Positions 26,846 through 35,589 of a stretch of 64,000 bases of DNA are shown piece by piece. Below the pieces are notes generated by a model. It searched no databases, was not told where the DNA came from, and saw only the letters and a list, made by a program, of their open reading frames with translations. How positions within the stretch are numbered: the stretch's first letter is position 1; the number at the start of each line of letters is the position of its first letter. The position numbers and the translations under genes are program-made. This stretch comes from Candidatus Zhuqueibacterota bacterium (GTDB lineage Bacteria; Zhuqueibacterota; Zhuqueibacteria; Zhuqueibacterales; Zhuqueibacteraceae), in contig JAKEEU010000256.1 in the NCBI GenBank assembly GCA_022616415.1, forward strand, positions 1-64,000, read 5' to 3'.

Positions 26846-28432
26846 ATGGAAATCACTGGACGCAATTTTATCGGCAACCACCGAGCGGGTCAGGGTAAAG
26901 TTACTTTTCAGGCAGTCAATCCCGCCACCGGCGCGATTTTATCGCCCCCATTTTATGAAGCAACTCGGCAGGAAATCGATGCGGCGATTCAGAAAGCCGA
27001 AGAGGCTTTCCTGCAATACAGCGCCCACAGCGGACGGGAACGCGCTTTATTTCTGGAAAAAATCGCGGATGAAATCATGGCGCTCGGCGATGGCCTGATC
27101 CGGAGATGCAACGAAGAAACCGGCCTGCCGGCAGCCAGATTGACCGGAGAAAGGGGGCGAACGGTAAACCAATTGCGATTATTCGCCCAACTTCTGCGGG
27201 AAGGCTCATGGGTCGACGCTCGTATCGATACGGCTGATCCCGAACGACAGCCGGTGCCAAAACCGGATATCCGCAGCATGCAAAAGGCGTTGGGACCGGT
27301 TGGCATATTCGGCGCCAGCAATTTTCCGTTGGCTTTTTCGGTTGCGGGCGGCGACACGGCATCAGCGCTGGCGGCGGGTGGCCCGGTTGTTGTCAAGGCC
27401 CATCCGGCGCACCCCGGCACCTGCGAGATGATTGCTTATGCCATTCAAAATGCCATCGAAAAAACGAACATGCCGGAGGGAATTTTTTCCATGGTACATG
27501 GCCAATCAACCGAGGTTGGAATGGCAATCGTCGAGCATCCATTGATCAAAGCCATCGGCTTCACGGGTTCTCTGAGAGGCGGCAAGGCTATTTTCGATGC
27601 CGCCGTTCGAAGGATCGAGCCGATTCCGGTCTACGCTGAAATGGGCAGCACCAATCCGGTGTTTATCTTGCCAGGCGCGCTGCGTGAGAAAAAAACAGAA
27701 ATCGCCAAAGGCTTGACGGCCTCCGTCACGTTGGGGGCCGGGCAATTTTGTACGAACCCGGGGTTGGTGTTTTGGGAAGCCTCCGAAGATGCCGCCCAAT
27801 TTCAAAATGAAATGGCAAGCAACTTTCAAGAAGCCGTCTCTGCAACCATGCTCACCGCGGGGATTTACCAGGCTTACAAAAGTGCGATCGACAACCTCGA
27901 TAAACAGGCGAGCGTTAAAGTGTTGGTAAAAGGCAAAACCGAGGGGACTGGTTTTCAGGGCACGGCCTGTATGCTGCAAACCAGCGCCGCTCATTTTTTA
28001 GCAAATGCGCGGCTCGAAGAAGAGGTTTTTGGCCCTTCTACTCTGACCGTGACTGCAAATCACAAATCCGAGCTTCTCGAGATTGCCCGAAAACTGCAAG
28101 GCCACCTGACTGCTACGCTCTGGGCTAACGAAGAAGACCTGCAAAATTACGCTGACTTGATCCGCATTCTCGAACGGAAAGCCGGGCGATTGATACGCAA
28201 TGGATTCCCCACCGGGGTTGAAGTTTGCCATTCCATGGTTCATGGCGGGCCGTTTCCAGCCACGACAGACAGCCGTTCAACCTCAGTCGGTACGCTGGCG
28301 ATTACCCGTTTCACCCGCCCGGTCTGTTACCAAAATTTTCCAGATGCCCTTTTGCCCGATGAGCTGAAGAATGATAATCCTCTGGGTATCTGGAGGTTGG
28401 TCAATGGCGAAAGGGAGAGAACCGGAATTTAA
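26846..28432 (+). CDS. 2,5-dioxopentanoate (alpha-ketoglutaric semialdehyde) dehydrogenase
   Basis: 528-aa NAD(P)-dependent aldehyde dehydrogenase that would convert 2,5-dioxopentanoate to 2-oxoglutarate. The catalytic cysteine sits in GAGQFCTNPG and the general-base Glu in AEMGSTNPVF. FGASNFPLAFSVAGGD and GFTGSLRGG are the nucleotide-contact regions. The length and the ASNFP/GAGQFC forms match the KGSADH type III group rather than general ALDHs. It is coupled to the FAH-family gene with a 3-bp gap. Together the two complete the last steps of non-phosphorylative pentose oxidation; the sugar dehydrogenase and first dehydratase are not in the window. Confidence 0.9.
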   Translation: MEITGRNFIGNHRAGQGKVTFQAVNPATGAILSPPFYEATRQEIDAAIQKAEEAFLQYSAHSGRERALFLEKIADEIMALGDGLIRRCNEETGLPAARLTGERGRTVNQLRLFAQLLREGSWVDARIDTADPERQPVPKPDIRSMQKALGPVGIFGASNFPLAFSVAGGDTASALAAGGPVVVKAHPAHPGTCEMIAYAIQNAIEKTNMPEGIFSMVHGQSTEVGMAIVEHPLIKAIGFTGSLRGGKAIFDAAVRRIEPIPVYAEMGSTNPVFILPGALREKKTEIAKGLTASVTLGAGQFCTNPGLVFWEASEDAAQFQNEMASNFQEAVSATMLTAGIYQAYKSAIDNLDKQASVKVLVKGKTEGTGFQGTACMLQTSAAHFLANARLEEEVFGPSTLTVTANHKSELLEIARKLQGHLTATLWANEEDLQNYADLIRILERKAGRLIRNGFPTGVEVCHSMVHGGPFPATTDSRSTSVGTLAITRFTRPVCYQNFPDALLPDELKNDNPLGIWRLVNGERERTGI

Positions 28433-28498
28433 TGCCTGATTTTTTCACTTAGCCCTATCGCGTTGCTATCTCTAAAGAATTGAATTACACCAGCAAAA

Positions 28499-28555
28499 TA
28501 CACCTTTTGATACATGCCGCTACACCCGCTTGTTTCGTATATTGATTGAGTAAAT
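28499..28555 (+). promoter_or_regulatory. 57-bp repeated upstream element, copy 1
   Basis: Core begins TACACC and ends ATATTGATTGAGTAAAT. It aligns without gaps to copies at 40379-40435 and 41401-41457; similarity to copy 2 extends some 18 bp further upstream. It ends 61 bp before the SthA start codon and reads in the direction of that gene. The rest of the 184-bp gap has nothing recognised. Confidence 0.65.
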
Positions 28556-28616
28556 TGAATGCGCTCCGTTCTACGAGCGAACGTCCGATTTCACAATCAA
28601 TCATAATGGTGCTAAA

Positions 28617-30002
28617 ATGAATGACCCCAAATTCGATTTGCTCGTCATCGGCTCCGGCCCGGCCGGACAGAAAGGCGCAATTGCTGCCGCGAAGCTGGGC
28701 AGGCGCGTGGCGGTGATCGATCGCCAGGAAATGATCGGCGGCGTCTCGCTGCATACCGGAACCATCCCCAGCAAGACGCTGCGCGAAGCCATCTTGTATT
28801 TGTCGGGATTCCGCCAGCGCACGTTTTACGGCAAGGACTACCGGCTCAAAGAGCGCGTCTCGGTCGCCGATCTCGGCTTCCGCGTGCAGGCGGTGTTGCA
28901 GCGCGAGCTGCAAGTCGTGCGCGCCCAGCTCAGCCGCAACGGCATAACCACGATTCACGGCGCGGCGCGGTTCATCGATCCGCACACGCTCGAGGTCGAG
29001 ACCACAGCAGGCCCGATTATACTCGCTTCCGACTACGTGCTCATCGCCTGCGGCACACGCGCCGCGCTCGATCCCGCGATTCCTTTTGACGGCAAGCGCA
29101 TCTTCAACGCCGACCAATTGGAATCCGCCGCCGATCTTCCGCGGCGCATGATCGTCGTGGGCGCCGGCGTCATCGGCCTGGAATACGCCTCCATGCTCTC
29201 AGCACTGGACATCGAGGTGACGATCATCGATCAGCGATCCACGATGCTCGATTTCGTGGATCAGGAAATCATCAATGCGCTGCGCTATCACATGCAGCGC
29301 CAGGGGACGATCTTCCGCCTCGGCGAAAAGGTGGTCTCAGTGCAAAAAGATGATCGCGAGTGGGTGACGGCCGTTTTGGCAAGCGGCAAACAAGTACACG
29401 CAGACTGCCTGTTGTATGCCGTTGGCCGGCAGCCGAACACCGACTTGCTGAATCTCGAAGCCGCCGGTCTTTCCGTCGATGGCCGCGGCCGCCTCGCCGT
29501 CAATGCGCATTTTCAAACCACCGTGCCTCATATTTATGCCGCCGGTGACGTGATCGGTTTTCCCTCACTCGCGGCGTCGTCCATGGAGCAGGGACGGCTC
29601 GCTGGCTCTCACATGTTCGGCGGGAACGGCAAGCATATCGCGGAAAATCTTCCCTACGGCATTTACACGATTCCTGAAATTTCCATGATCGGCAAAACCG
29701 AGCAGGAGTTGACCGCCGCCAAAATCCCCTACGAGACCGGCATTGCCAAATACGAAGAGCTGGCCAAAGCGCAAATGCTCGGCGACGAGACCGGACTCTT
29801 GAAAATTCTCTTCGATCCCGCGAGCCTGAAAGTGCTGGGCGTGCACGTGATGGGCGATCGCGCCGCCGAAATCATTCACATCGGGCAGGCGGTCATAGCA
29901 CTGAGAGGAACGATCGAGTACTTCCGTGACACAGTGTTCAATTATCCGACCATGGCGGAGGCTTACAAGGTAGCCGCGCTGGACGGGCTGAACAAACTTT
30001 GA
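28617..30002 (+). CDS. sthA: Si-specific NAD(P)+ transhydrogenase (SthA-like)
   Basis: 461-aa soluble flavoprotein that would balance NADPH and NADH. FAD-binding GSGPAGQKGA (about 12-21), NAD-binding VVGAGVIGLEYAS (about 181) and the second FAD motif YAAGDVIGFP are intact. The redox disulphide of lipoamide dehydrogenases is missing: the equivalent stretch reads GGVSLHTGTIPSKTLREA, with no cysteines, as in SthA. The C-terminal dimerisation domain (FNYPTMAEAYKVAALDG) is complete. No Shine-Dalgarno is visible before the ATG. Confidence 0.88.
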   Translation: MNDPKFDLLVIGSGPAGQKGAIAAAKLGRRVAVIDRQEMIGGVSLHTGTIPSKTLREAILYLSGFRQRTFYGKDYRLKERVSVADLGFRVQAVLQRELQVVRAQLSRNGITTIHGAARFIDPHTLEVETTAGPIILASDYVLIACGTRAALDPAIPFDGKRIFNADQLESAADLPRRMIVVGAGVIGLEYASMLSALDIEVTIIDQRSTMLDFVDQEIINALRYHMQRQGTIFRLGEKVVSVQKDDREWVTAVLASGKQVHADCLLYAVGRQPNTDLLNLEAAGLSVDGRGRLAVNAHFQTTVPHIYAAGDVIGFPSLAASSMEQGRLAGSHMFGGNGKHIAENLPYGIYTIPEISMIGKTEQELTAAKIPYETGIAKYEELAKAQMLGDETGLLKILFDPASLKVLGVHVMGDRAAEIIHIGQAVIALRGTIEYFRDTVFNYPTMAEAYKVAALDGLNKL

Positions 30003-30021
30003 AGCGTGAAACGCAGAAACT

Positions 30022-31099
30022 TTGCCGCATGATGGCAAAATAAAGTATTTGACTTTTCATGGACGCCGACAATCCCATGGAACGAGCCGTGAGCAAGTTT
30101 GCCCTGGCCAGCGCCTGATGTGCGATCTGCAACGAGAATGGAACAATCTCGACGCTGCCGGGAATCATTTGGAGATTTGTCTTCGCATCGTCAGGGAACG
30201 TGGACAAGAGGCAGGCTGGCTGCTCGCTTCAGAATGGCTGAAGTGTCTCGTTCTAATGTTGTTGGCACGCGGTGATCAACCACAGGCTCGGCAACTCATC
30301 GAGCAGGGACTGCAAATCACCCCAAAATCCGGCAATGCCGTTTCGAGCCAACAAGCCAAATCTTTGCGGGCGCGGCTGTGTTTGCAGCAGGGAGATTTGC
30401 CCGCGGCGATGCGTTGGGTGGAAGAGAGCAAGCTTGGTGTGAATGACGAGCTTTCGTTTGGCCTTGAGATCGAACATCTCACTTTTGCGCGATTGCTCCT
30501 CGCGCAAGGCAAGCCGGATGAAGCCATAACATTGTTGCATCGTCTTCAGGAAGCAGCCGAAGCCGCAGGCCGGATGCGAAGTGTGATTGAGATTTTGATG
30601 CTCCAGGCGCTGGCATATCAGATGCAAGGAGAAATCAAACCAGCCGTTCATATCTTGGAGCGGGCGCTATCAATTGCCGAGCCGGAAGGCTACATCCGCA
30701 CCAACGTGGATGAGGGCGCGCCGATGGTGGAATTGCTGCAGCAATTTATCCGCGAGCGGCAAAAAGCAAGTCCGCCGGAGTCGAGCCGCGTTTTGCAGAA
30801 TTATGTGATGAAGTTGCTTGCCGCCTTTCCGCCGGAGCTGGTGCCGGCGGCGGTTCAAACTCACAAAACCTCAGCAACATTGCCGGCTTCTTATCTCGTC
30901 GATCCGCTCAGCGAGCGTGAATTGGAAGTCCTGAAACTCATTGCCAACGGCTTGTCCAACACGGAAATCGGCCGCAAGCTTTTCCTGGCGACGAGCACGG
31001 TGAAGCGGCACATCAACAACATCTACGCCAAGCTGGACGTCCACAGTCCCGCTTTGCGGGATGGCGAAGGGGAAGGAGTTGAAGATGCTGGCGGATTGA
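30022..31099 (+). pseudogene. decayed MalT/LuxR-type transcription regulator (C-terminal part)
   Basis: The open frame (30022-31293) carries TPR-like helices (EWNNLDAAGNHLEICLRI, ARLLLAQGKPDEAITLL) and a LuxR HTH (DPLSERELEVLKLIANGLSN...STVKRHINNIYAKLDVHS), the C-terminal third of a MalT-family activator of about 900 aa. The ATPase and earlier parts are gone. After DVHS the frame goes wrong; the expected tail MAKGKELKMLAD with TGA at 31097-31099 is found in another frame. The break coincides with a small palindrome, TCCCGCTTTGCGGGA (about 31047-31061). So the gene is 5'-truncated and frameshifted at the 3' end. Confidence 0.75.
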
Positions 31100-31258
31100 T
31101 TTATGATCTGAAGTACAATTTGCATTCTTCACATTTTTTGATATATTCAAATAGGAGCAGTTATAAAAAAACCAAAAAATGGAATGCAAAAAGCTCCATG
31201 AGCAAAATAAGGCACAGTGGTGCTCCACCTTTATTCATTTCAATTATAGGTATACGCC

Positions 31259-31513
31259 ATGAGCACTTTATCAACCCGACAGCAACATTATGAAGAGATT
31301 CGCAAGTTGCTCTCATATCTCTCAGTGGAAGAGCAATTACGGCTTATTAGTGAAATCTCGATTAAGTTGCATAAAACAATTTCAACACAGCCGCCCGAGA
31401 AGAAAACACCTATCGCTCAAGCCGGTACGGTGAGAGGCAAATACGCCTACGTTCCGACCAGCAGCGACCGCTTTGCGCAACGCAAACAGGAAGAAATCGA
31501 GATGGAAGGGTAA
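31259..31513 (+). CDS. putative antitoxin of a PIN toxin pair
   Basis: 84-aa protein ending in GKYAYVPTSSDRFAQRKQEEIEMEG, a tail like that of many antitoxins preceding PIN toxins. The N-terminal helices (STRQQHYEEIRKLLSYLS) probably bind DNA or dimerise. The stop codon is 3 bp before the toxin ATG, the usual coupled arrangement. The 160 bp upstream include an inverted TTTGCATTC/GAATGCAAA pair (about 31119-31185) that could serve autoregulation. Confidence 0.75.
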   Translation: MSTLSTRQQHYEEIRKLLSYLSVEEQLRLISEISIKLHKTISTQPPEKKTPIAQAGTVRGKYAYVPTSSDRFAQRKQEEIEMEG

Positions 31514-31516
31514 ATC

Positions 31517-31921
31517 ATGATAAACGTTTTGGACGCATGCGCCATGATTGCGTATCTGCGAGATGAGCCTGGAGCAGATGTGGTCGAGGCGCTAGTGTTG
31601 GATAAAACCAGCTCTTGCTTGGCGCATGCTGTCAATCTCTGCGAAGTCTTTTACGATTTCATGCGGGCGGCAGATGAAAATGCAGCGCACACAGCAATTG
31701 CAGACTTGGAATCTATGGGGCTTGTTGTTCGCGAAGACATGGACTCGCAATTTTGGCAAGAAGCTGGAAAATACAAAGCGACGATCAAAAAAGTCTCATT
31801 GGCAGATTGTTTTGCGATGGCTTTGACTAATCGAATTCAGGCCGATCTGTACACTTCGGATCATCATGAGTTTGATCCTATTGCAGCGAGCGGAGTTTGT
31901 TCAGTAAAATTCATTCGGTAG
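31517..31921 (+). CDS. PIN-domain (VapC-like) toxin
   Basis: 134-aa PIN-domain ribonuclease. Four acidic positions of the active site can be seen: Asp6 in NVLDACAMIAY, the Glu in AVNLCEVFYDF, Asp in VSLADCFAMAL and Asp in LYTSDHHEFD. With the preceding antitoxin it forms a VapBC-type module, which in this position marks the left edge of the accessory island. Target RNA unknown. Confidence 0.88.
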   Translation: MINVLDACAMIAYLRDEPGADVVEALVLDKTSSCLAHAVNLCEVFYDFMRAADENAAHTAIADLESMGLVVREDMDSQFWQEAGKYKATIKKVSLADCFAMALTNRIQADLYTSDHHEFDPIAASGVCSVKFIR

Positions 31922-31962
31922 AAAATAGCTACCATCGGCTACTATAGATCCGCCTTTTTCCA

Positions 31963-32220
31963 ATGATGCCTAAAATTTCCAACTCGGTTTTTCAAGCCGT
32001 GCCTTTTCTCATCGATTTTCCTACACAAAGATACTGGGTAGATTACGACAGCGAAGCTGATGTGCTGTACATAAGCTTCCAGCGACCACAAAAGGCGACG
32101 GATTCAAAAATGACCGATGATGGCATTTTGCTTCGCTATCGTAACAAGCAGCTAGTGGGGATTACAGTACTCGATGCCTCGACGCGTTCCTTCAATAAAC
32201 GCATGAAGAAGCTTAAATGA
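31963..32220 (+). CDS. DUF2283-family protein
   Basis: 85-aa protein with the DUF2283 pattern YDSEADVLYISF...MTDDGILLRYRNKQLVGITVLDAS. Such proteins are common beside toxin-antitoxin genes and in accessory DNA; no activity is established to my knowledge. Either of two adjacent ATGs (31963, 31966) may be the start. It lies 41 bp after the PIN toxin and 115 bp before the methyltransferase. A second protein with this domain is at 39204-39848. Confidence 0.75.
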   Translation: MMPKISNSVFQAVPFLIDFPTQRYWVDYDSEADVLYISFQRPQKATDSKMTDDGILLRYRNKQLVGITVLDASTRSFNKRMKKLK

Positions 32221-32335
32221 CTTTCAAACAGTTTTTCGTTAAGTTAGAAACAATTCCGGCGACCACTTCCTAGTATCTGGCCGATCTTTCCGAAGCGCGA
32301 GGCAAACAAAAATAGTTACGTGATCGCTCAGGGCA

Positions 32336-33667
32336 ATGACTACTCTTTCGAAAAAAGTCAACTTAGATTTTTCGGTAGATAATACATTATACGCTTCCCA
32401 CGGACTTCACCCTTTTGCCGCAAAGTGTCCGCCGCAATTGGTACGATGGGCGATTGAACAATTCACGCAACCTTGCGAAATAGTTTTCGATCCCATGGCC
32501 GGAAGTGGAACTACTCTTGCAGAAGCACGAATGCTGGGACGTAGCGTCTTGGGCATGGATTTAGACCCTTTGTCACGTTTGCTCAGCAAGGTCAAGTCTA
32601 CCCCAATCGAACCAAAACGTTTGCATGCGGCCAGCGCGAGATTGCTTGGAAAAATTGACGCTGATTATGAACTTTTGAAAAAATCCAATAAACGTCGATC
32701 GTCGTCAAAACTTGTTGAACGCTGTCGCCCGCCGCAGATTAACCGTTTGGATTATTGGTTCCTTCCGCAAGTTGTAACCGACCTAGCATTAATCAAGTAT
32801 CATATCCTTGCATCAAAAATTGCTCCAGAAATTCGTGATTTTTTTCTTGCTGCATTCTCTTCGCTCATTTTAGCGCGCACAAGCGTGGCCAATGCCCGAG
32901 ACATTGTTCACTCTCGCCACCATTATCAAAAGCATGAGCATCCACCAGACGTTCGAAAGCGTTTTCACCAGCGCTTGCGAGTAATGATACAGATGATGTC
33001 TGATTTTTGGCAAAGATGCAAAGAAGTGTCTACTCAGAATGTGAAGACGTGTATTGTCGGCAACGATGCTCGAACCATACCGTTACCAGCCGAATCAGTT
33101 GACTTAATTTTCACATCACCTCCATATTGCAATGCGCTGGACTACGTTCGTGCCCATGCCTTTACTGTGGCATGGCTGCAGGATTTTTTTCAAATGAGCC
33201 AAGCTGAGTACACTTTGTTAGGGCGACAGTATATCGGCACCGAACGTGCTATAAATTCATCCGACGGTCTCTGTGAACTATCTCATCCAGAGGTTCATCT
33301 GGTTAAAGAACTTGCTAATGTAGTTGGTGCGATTGACCCTCATAAAGGCGTCATCATGGAAAAATATTTTGCCGATATGTGGCAGGTCTTTCTTGAAATG
33401 GGACGCGTTTTGAAGCCTGGCCGGCACCTCGTGATTGTTGTGTGTCCTTCGCATATTCGGAAGATCGAGATTCCCACTCACGAAGTCTTCCATGAAATGA
33501 CAAAAAAAATGCTTATAGAAAAGAAGTATCGTCTGAATCAGACTGACTGTATACAACGCACTATCAATGAACGCCGGCGTTTGTTGCCATACATGCAAGA
33601 GGTCTTTGGGCGCAGAATGCGCACCGAATATGTCATCGTTTTTCAAAAGGTAGCTAACCGGAGATAA
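32336..33667 (+). CDS. DNA methyltransferase, N4-cytosine/N6-adenine class
   Basis: 443-aa SAM-dependent DNA amino-methyltransferase. The SAM-binding motif FDPMAGSGTT (51-60) precedes the catalytic motif TSPPYCNALDY (about 260), and SPPY is typical of N4-cytosine enzymes. The 200 residues between them are helical and basic and probably hold target recognition. A second SAM-side segment (LKPGRHLVIVV) follows. No restriction endonuclease gene is adjacent. It is the first gene of the run ending at 38720, 36 bp before the sigma-like gene, so it may mark self DNA for the HerA/NurA-like pair. That role is inference. Confidence 0.87.
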   Translation: MTTLSKKVNLDFSVDNTLYASHGLHPFAAKCPPQLVRWAIEQFTQPCEIVFDPMAGSGTTLAEARMLGRSVLGMDLDPLSRLLSKVKSTPIEPKRLHAASARLLGKIDADYELLKKSNKRRSSSKLVERCRPPQINRLDYWFLPQVVTDLALIKYHILASKIAPEIRDFFLAAFSSLILARTSVANARDIVHSRHHYQKHEHPPDVRKRFHQRLRVMIQMMSDFWQRCKEVSTQNVKTCIVGNDARTIPLPAESVDLIFTSPPYCNALDYVRAHAFTVAWLQDFFQMSQAEYTLLGRQYIGTERAINSSDGLCELSHPEVHLVKELANVVGAIDPHKGVIMEKYFADMWQVFLEMGRVLKPGRHLVIVVCPSHIRKIEIPTHEVFHEMTKKMLIEKKYRLNQTDCIQRTINERRRLLPYMQEVFGRRMRTEYVIVFQKVANRR

Positions 33668-33703
33668 TCTTCATCTGGCGGTCAAGCGAATAGGATTGTT
33701 ACC

Positions 33704-34354
33704 GTGTCACAAGCATTACCCAATGAACTTGAACTGCATCAACGTCTCTTAAACCGAGATGAAACCGCCTCGGCAGAGTTGTTCGCTCGCTATATGAACT
33801 GGTTGGTTGATGCACTCAAAGCCCGCTATCCTCGCATCGCTCACTATGACGAAACACTGGTTAAGGATGCTGTGTCAGATGCCCTTTTCAGTTATATTGA
33901 TCGCCCAGAAACGTACAATCCTGAATTAAAAGGTCTTAAGAGGTTCCTTTACATGTCCGCCAATGGTGACTTGCTGAATCTATGGCGCAAAGTCCAGCAG
34001 AGGACTCAGCGGGAAACTAGCTTAGAGCAACTTGTCGAACTTGGGCGAGAAACTGGGAATATGATAATAGAGAGCCCAGACGAATCGAATAAAGGGCTGG
34101 ATGCTCTTACGATGGAGGAGCGCTGGCAGCAAATTCAGGAACTTGTACCGGATGAAAGAGATCTACAAGTTATAGCTTTGATGTCATCAGGAGTTCGTAA
34201 GACCAAAGATTACGCCGAGGCGCTAGGAATAACAGAGCTTCCAGAAGCTGAACAGAGTAAGCGAGTCAAGCAAGTGAAGGATCGTTTAAAAAAGCGCCTA
34301 CAGCGAGCGGATTGGAGCAAATTTATCGAGAAAGAGGCGAATCGTGGTCAATAA
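33704..34354 (+). CDS. sigma-70-like (ECF-type) factor
   Basis: 216-aa protein starting with GTG. The N-terminal half (LLNRDETASAELFARYMNWL...AVSDALFSYIDRPETYNP...FLYMSANGDLLNLWRK) has the look of sigma region 2. The C-terminal part (ERDLQVIALMSSGVRKTKDYAEALGI...VKDRLKKRLQR) looks like region 4. It is divergent, and the assignment is by pattern only. Overlaps the next gene by 11 bp. A sigma-like gene inside this cassette suggests dedicated transcription control; alternatively it is a helix-turn-helix DNA-binding component. Confidence 0.6.
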   Translation: MSQALPNELELHQRLLNRDETASAELFARYMNWLVDALKARYPRIAHYDETLVKDAVSDALFSYIDRPETYNPELKGLKRFLYMSANGDLLNLWRKVQQRTQRETSLEQLVELGRETGNMIIESPDESNKGLDALTMEERWQQIQELVPDERDLQVIALMSSGVRKTKDYAEALGITELPEAEQSKRVKQVKDRLKKRLQRADWSKFIEKEANRGQ

Positions 34355-34760
34355 ACATGAACAACGCCTAGCTTATGCAGCACAAAAAGCTGCTACTCGC
34401 GAAACTTACATTGCTTATTACCTTGCCCAATATCAGCAACAGGAAGCTTTGACTGAAAAGGAACTCCAGAATTTTGTCGGTTGCACGGGCGAGGCGTATT
34501 CCCGTCTTGCGCTCTGTCGAGTACCCGACTTGCAGGCAAACGATTTCCGACAACGTATTGAGCGTATCACCTCCTTTACCAGCGCTTCTGCTCTTAATTT
34601 AGCGCAAGTGATTCGACAGGTTGCGGCTGTGCAGTTATTGCAAAAGGCGCCGGAGAGCACAAGACTGGGGCGTTCGGCTAATGCTATGTTGCTTGCGGCA
34701 CGAGATAGAGAGAAAGAAAAAGATAAACTTGATCACGAGAATAAACCACAAGATCCATGA
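34344..34760 (+). CDS. unknown protein between the sigma-like and ImmA/IrrE genes
   Basis: 138-aa, mostly helical protein with a charged Lys/Glu/Asp tail (REKEKDKLDHENKPQDP). Not recognised. It starts with GTG overlapping the sigma-like gene by 11 bp, and its stop overlaps the metallopeptidase ATG by 4 bp, so all three are translationally coupled. By position it is a candidate anti-sigma factor or protease substrate. That is inference from gene order alone. Confidence 0.6.
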   Translation: MVNKHEQRLAYAAQKAATRETYIAYYLAQYQQQEALTEKELQNFVGCTGEAYSRLALCRVPDLQANDFRQRIERITSFTSASALNLAQVIRQVAAVQLLQKAPESTRLGRSANAMLLAARDREKEKDKLDHENKPQDP

Positions 34761-35512
34761 GAATTGCTAATGCACACTTAGCTTTAGTTGCAGAAACTTT
34801 CTGGAGAGAAGCTGGCCCTTTCCAACGCTGGCCTTGTGATTTGGAAAGGGTGATTGCTTTAACTTTCCGTTTGGCGATCATCACTTTGCCTTCACTCAAT
34901 TTGCAGCGCATCGAAAATTGGTTGGAAAAACGCGGCACGCCATACGAATTTCCATGCGAAAATCGACATGTACGTGGCTGTATAGTGGCGTATCGTGGCT
35001 CCGGATTGATTTTCATTGATGGCTCAGATCCAATTGAAGAGCGCCGCTTTACGTTGGCTCATGAAGTCGCTCATTTTCTCCTCGATTATTATACGCCTCG
35101 CGAAAGTGCGCGTGCTCGCCTCGGCGATGGTATTTTAGAGGTTTTGGATGGCCTACGTCCTCCAACGATTGACGAAAGAATTGAAGGTGTGCTAAGCTCA
35201 ATTTCGATTGCACCGTATGTTCATCTCATGGAGCAACGTGGTGCGGTTAAACTCCAACGCGCAACAATTTGGCAGGCAGAGAATCGCGCCGACGAGTTGG
35301 CGCTTGAAATTTTGGCGCCAGTCAAAACAGTTTATTCAGGTTTAGCGGCGATCTGCACAGGATTTTCTTACTTCGCATGTTTTGAATCGGCTAAACAAAC
35401 CTTAATCGAAAAGTATGGGCTACCGAAACTAATCGCGCATGGCTATGCACAGCAAATTGCTCATCAGTTGACGGGCGGCCCTTCCGTGCTATTTGAGCTT
35501 GGGCTTGAATAA
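34757..35512 (+). CDS. ImmA/IrrE-family zinc metallopeptidase
   Basis: 251-aa protein with the HExxH zinc motif at His102-His106 (LAHEVAHFLLD) and a downstream acidic helix (AENRADELALEILAPV) supplying the third ligand, as in ImmA/IrrE (M78) peptidases. Known members cleave repressors after DNA damage: IrrE/PprI cleaves DdrO, and ImmA cleaves ImmR. The extra region before HExxH (RGCIVAYRGSGLIFIDGSDP) is the usual beta-hairpin. Starts in an ATGA overlap with the preceding gene. Likely job here: relieve repression of the cassette on DNA damage or invasion. Confidence 0.87.
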   Translation: MRIANAHLALVAETFWREAGPFQRWPCDLERVIALTFRLAIITLPSLNLQRIENWLEKRGTPYEFPCENRHVRGCIVAYRGSGLIFIDGSDPIEERRFTLAHEVAHFLLDYYTPRESARARLGDGILEVLDGLRPPTIDERIEGVLSSISIAPYVHLMEQRGAVKLQRATIWQAENRADELALEILAPVKTVYSGLAAICTGFSYFACFESAKQTLIEKYGLPKLIAHGYAQQIAHQLTGGPSVLFELGLE

Positions 35513-35589
35513 AAATTTTGTCGAACTTCGCCAGATCGGTGGGAATAGGAAAGTAGAAGGAATTATTAGGACAACTTTGGAGTACACGT

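Noticed and set aside
28617..30002. Lipoamide dehydrogenase
   Set aside because: The redox CxxxxC is absent and replaced by a cysteine-free HTGTIPSK segment, as in soluble transhydrogenase.
32336..33667. Type II restriction-modification pair
   Set aside because: No endonuclease gene is adjacent on either side; neighbours are a DUF2283 protein and the sigma-like gene.
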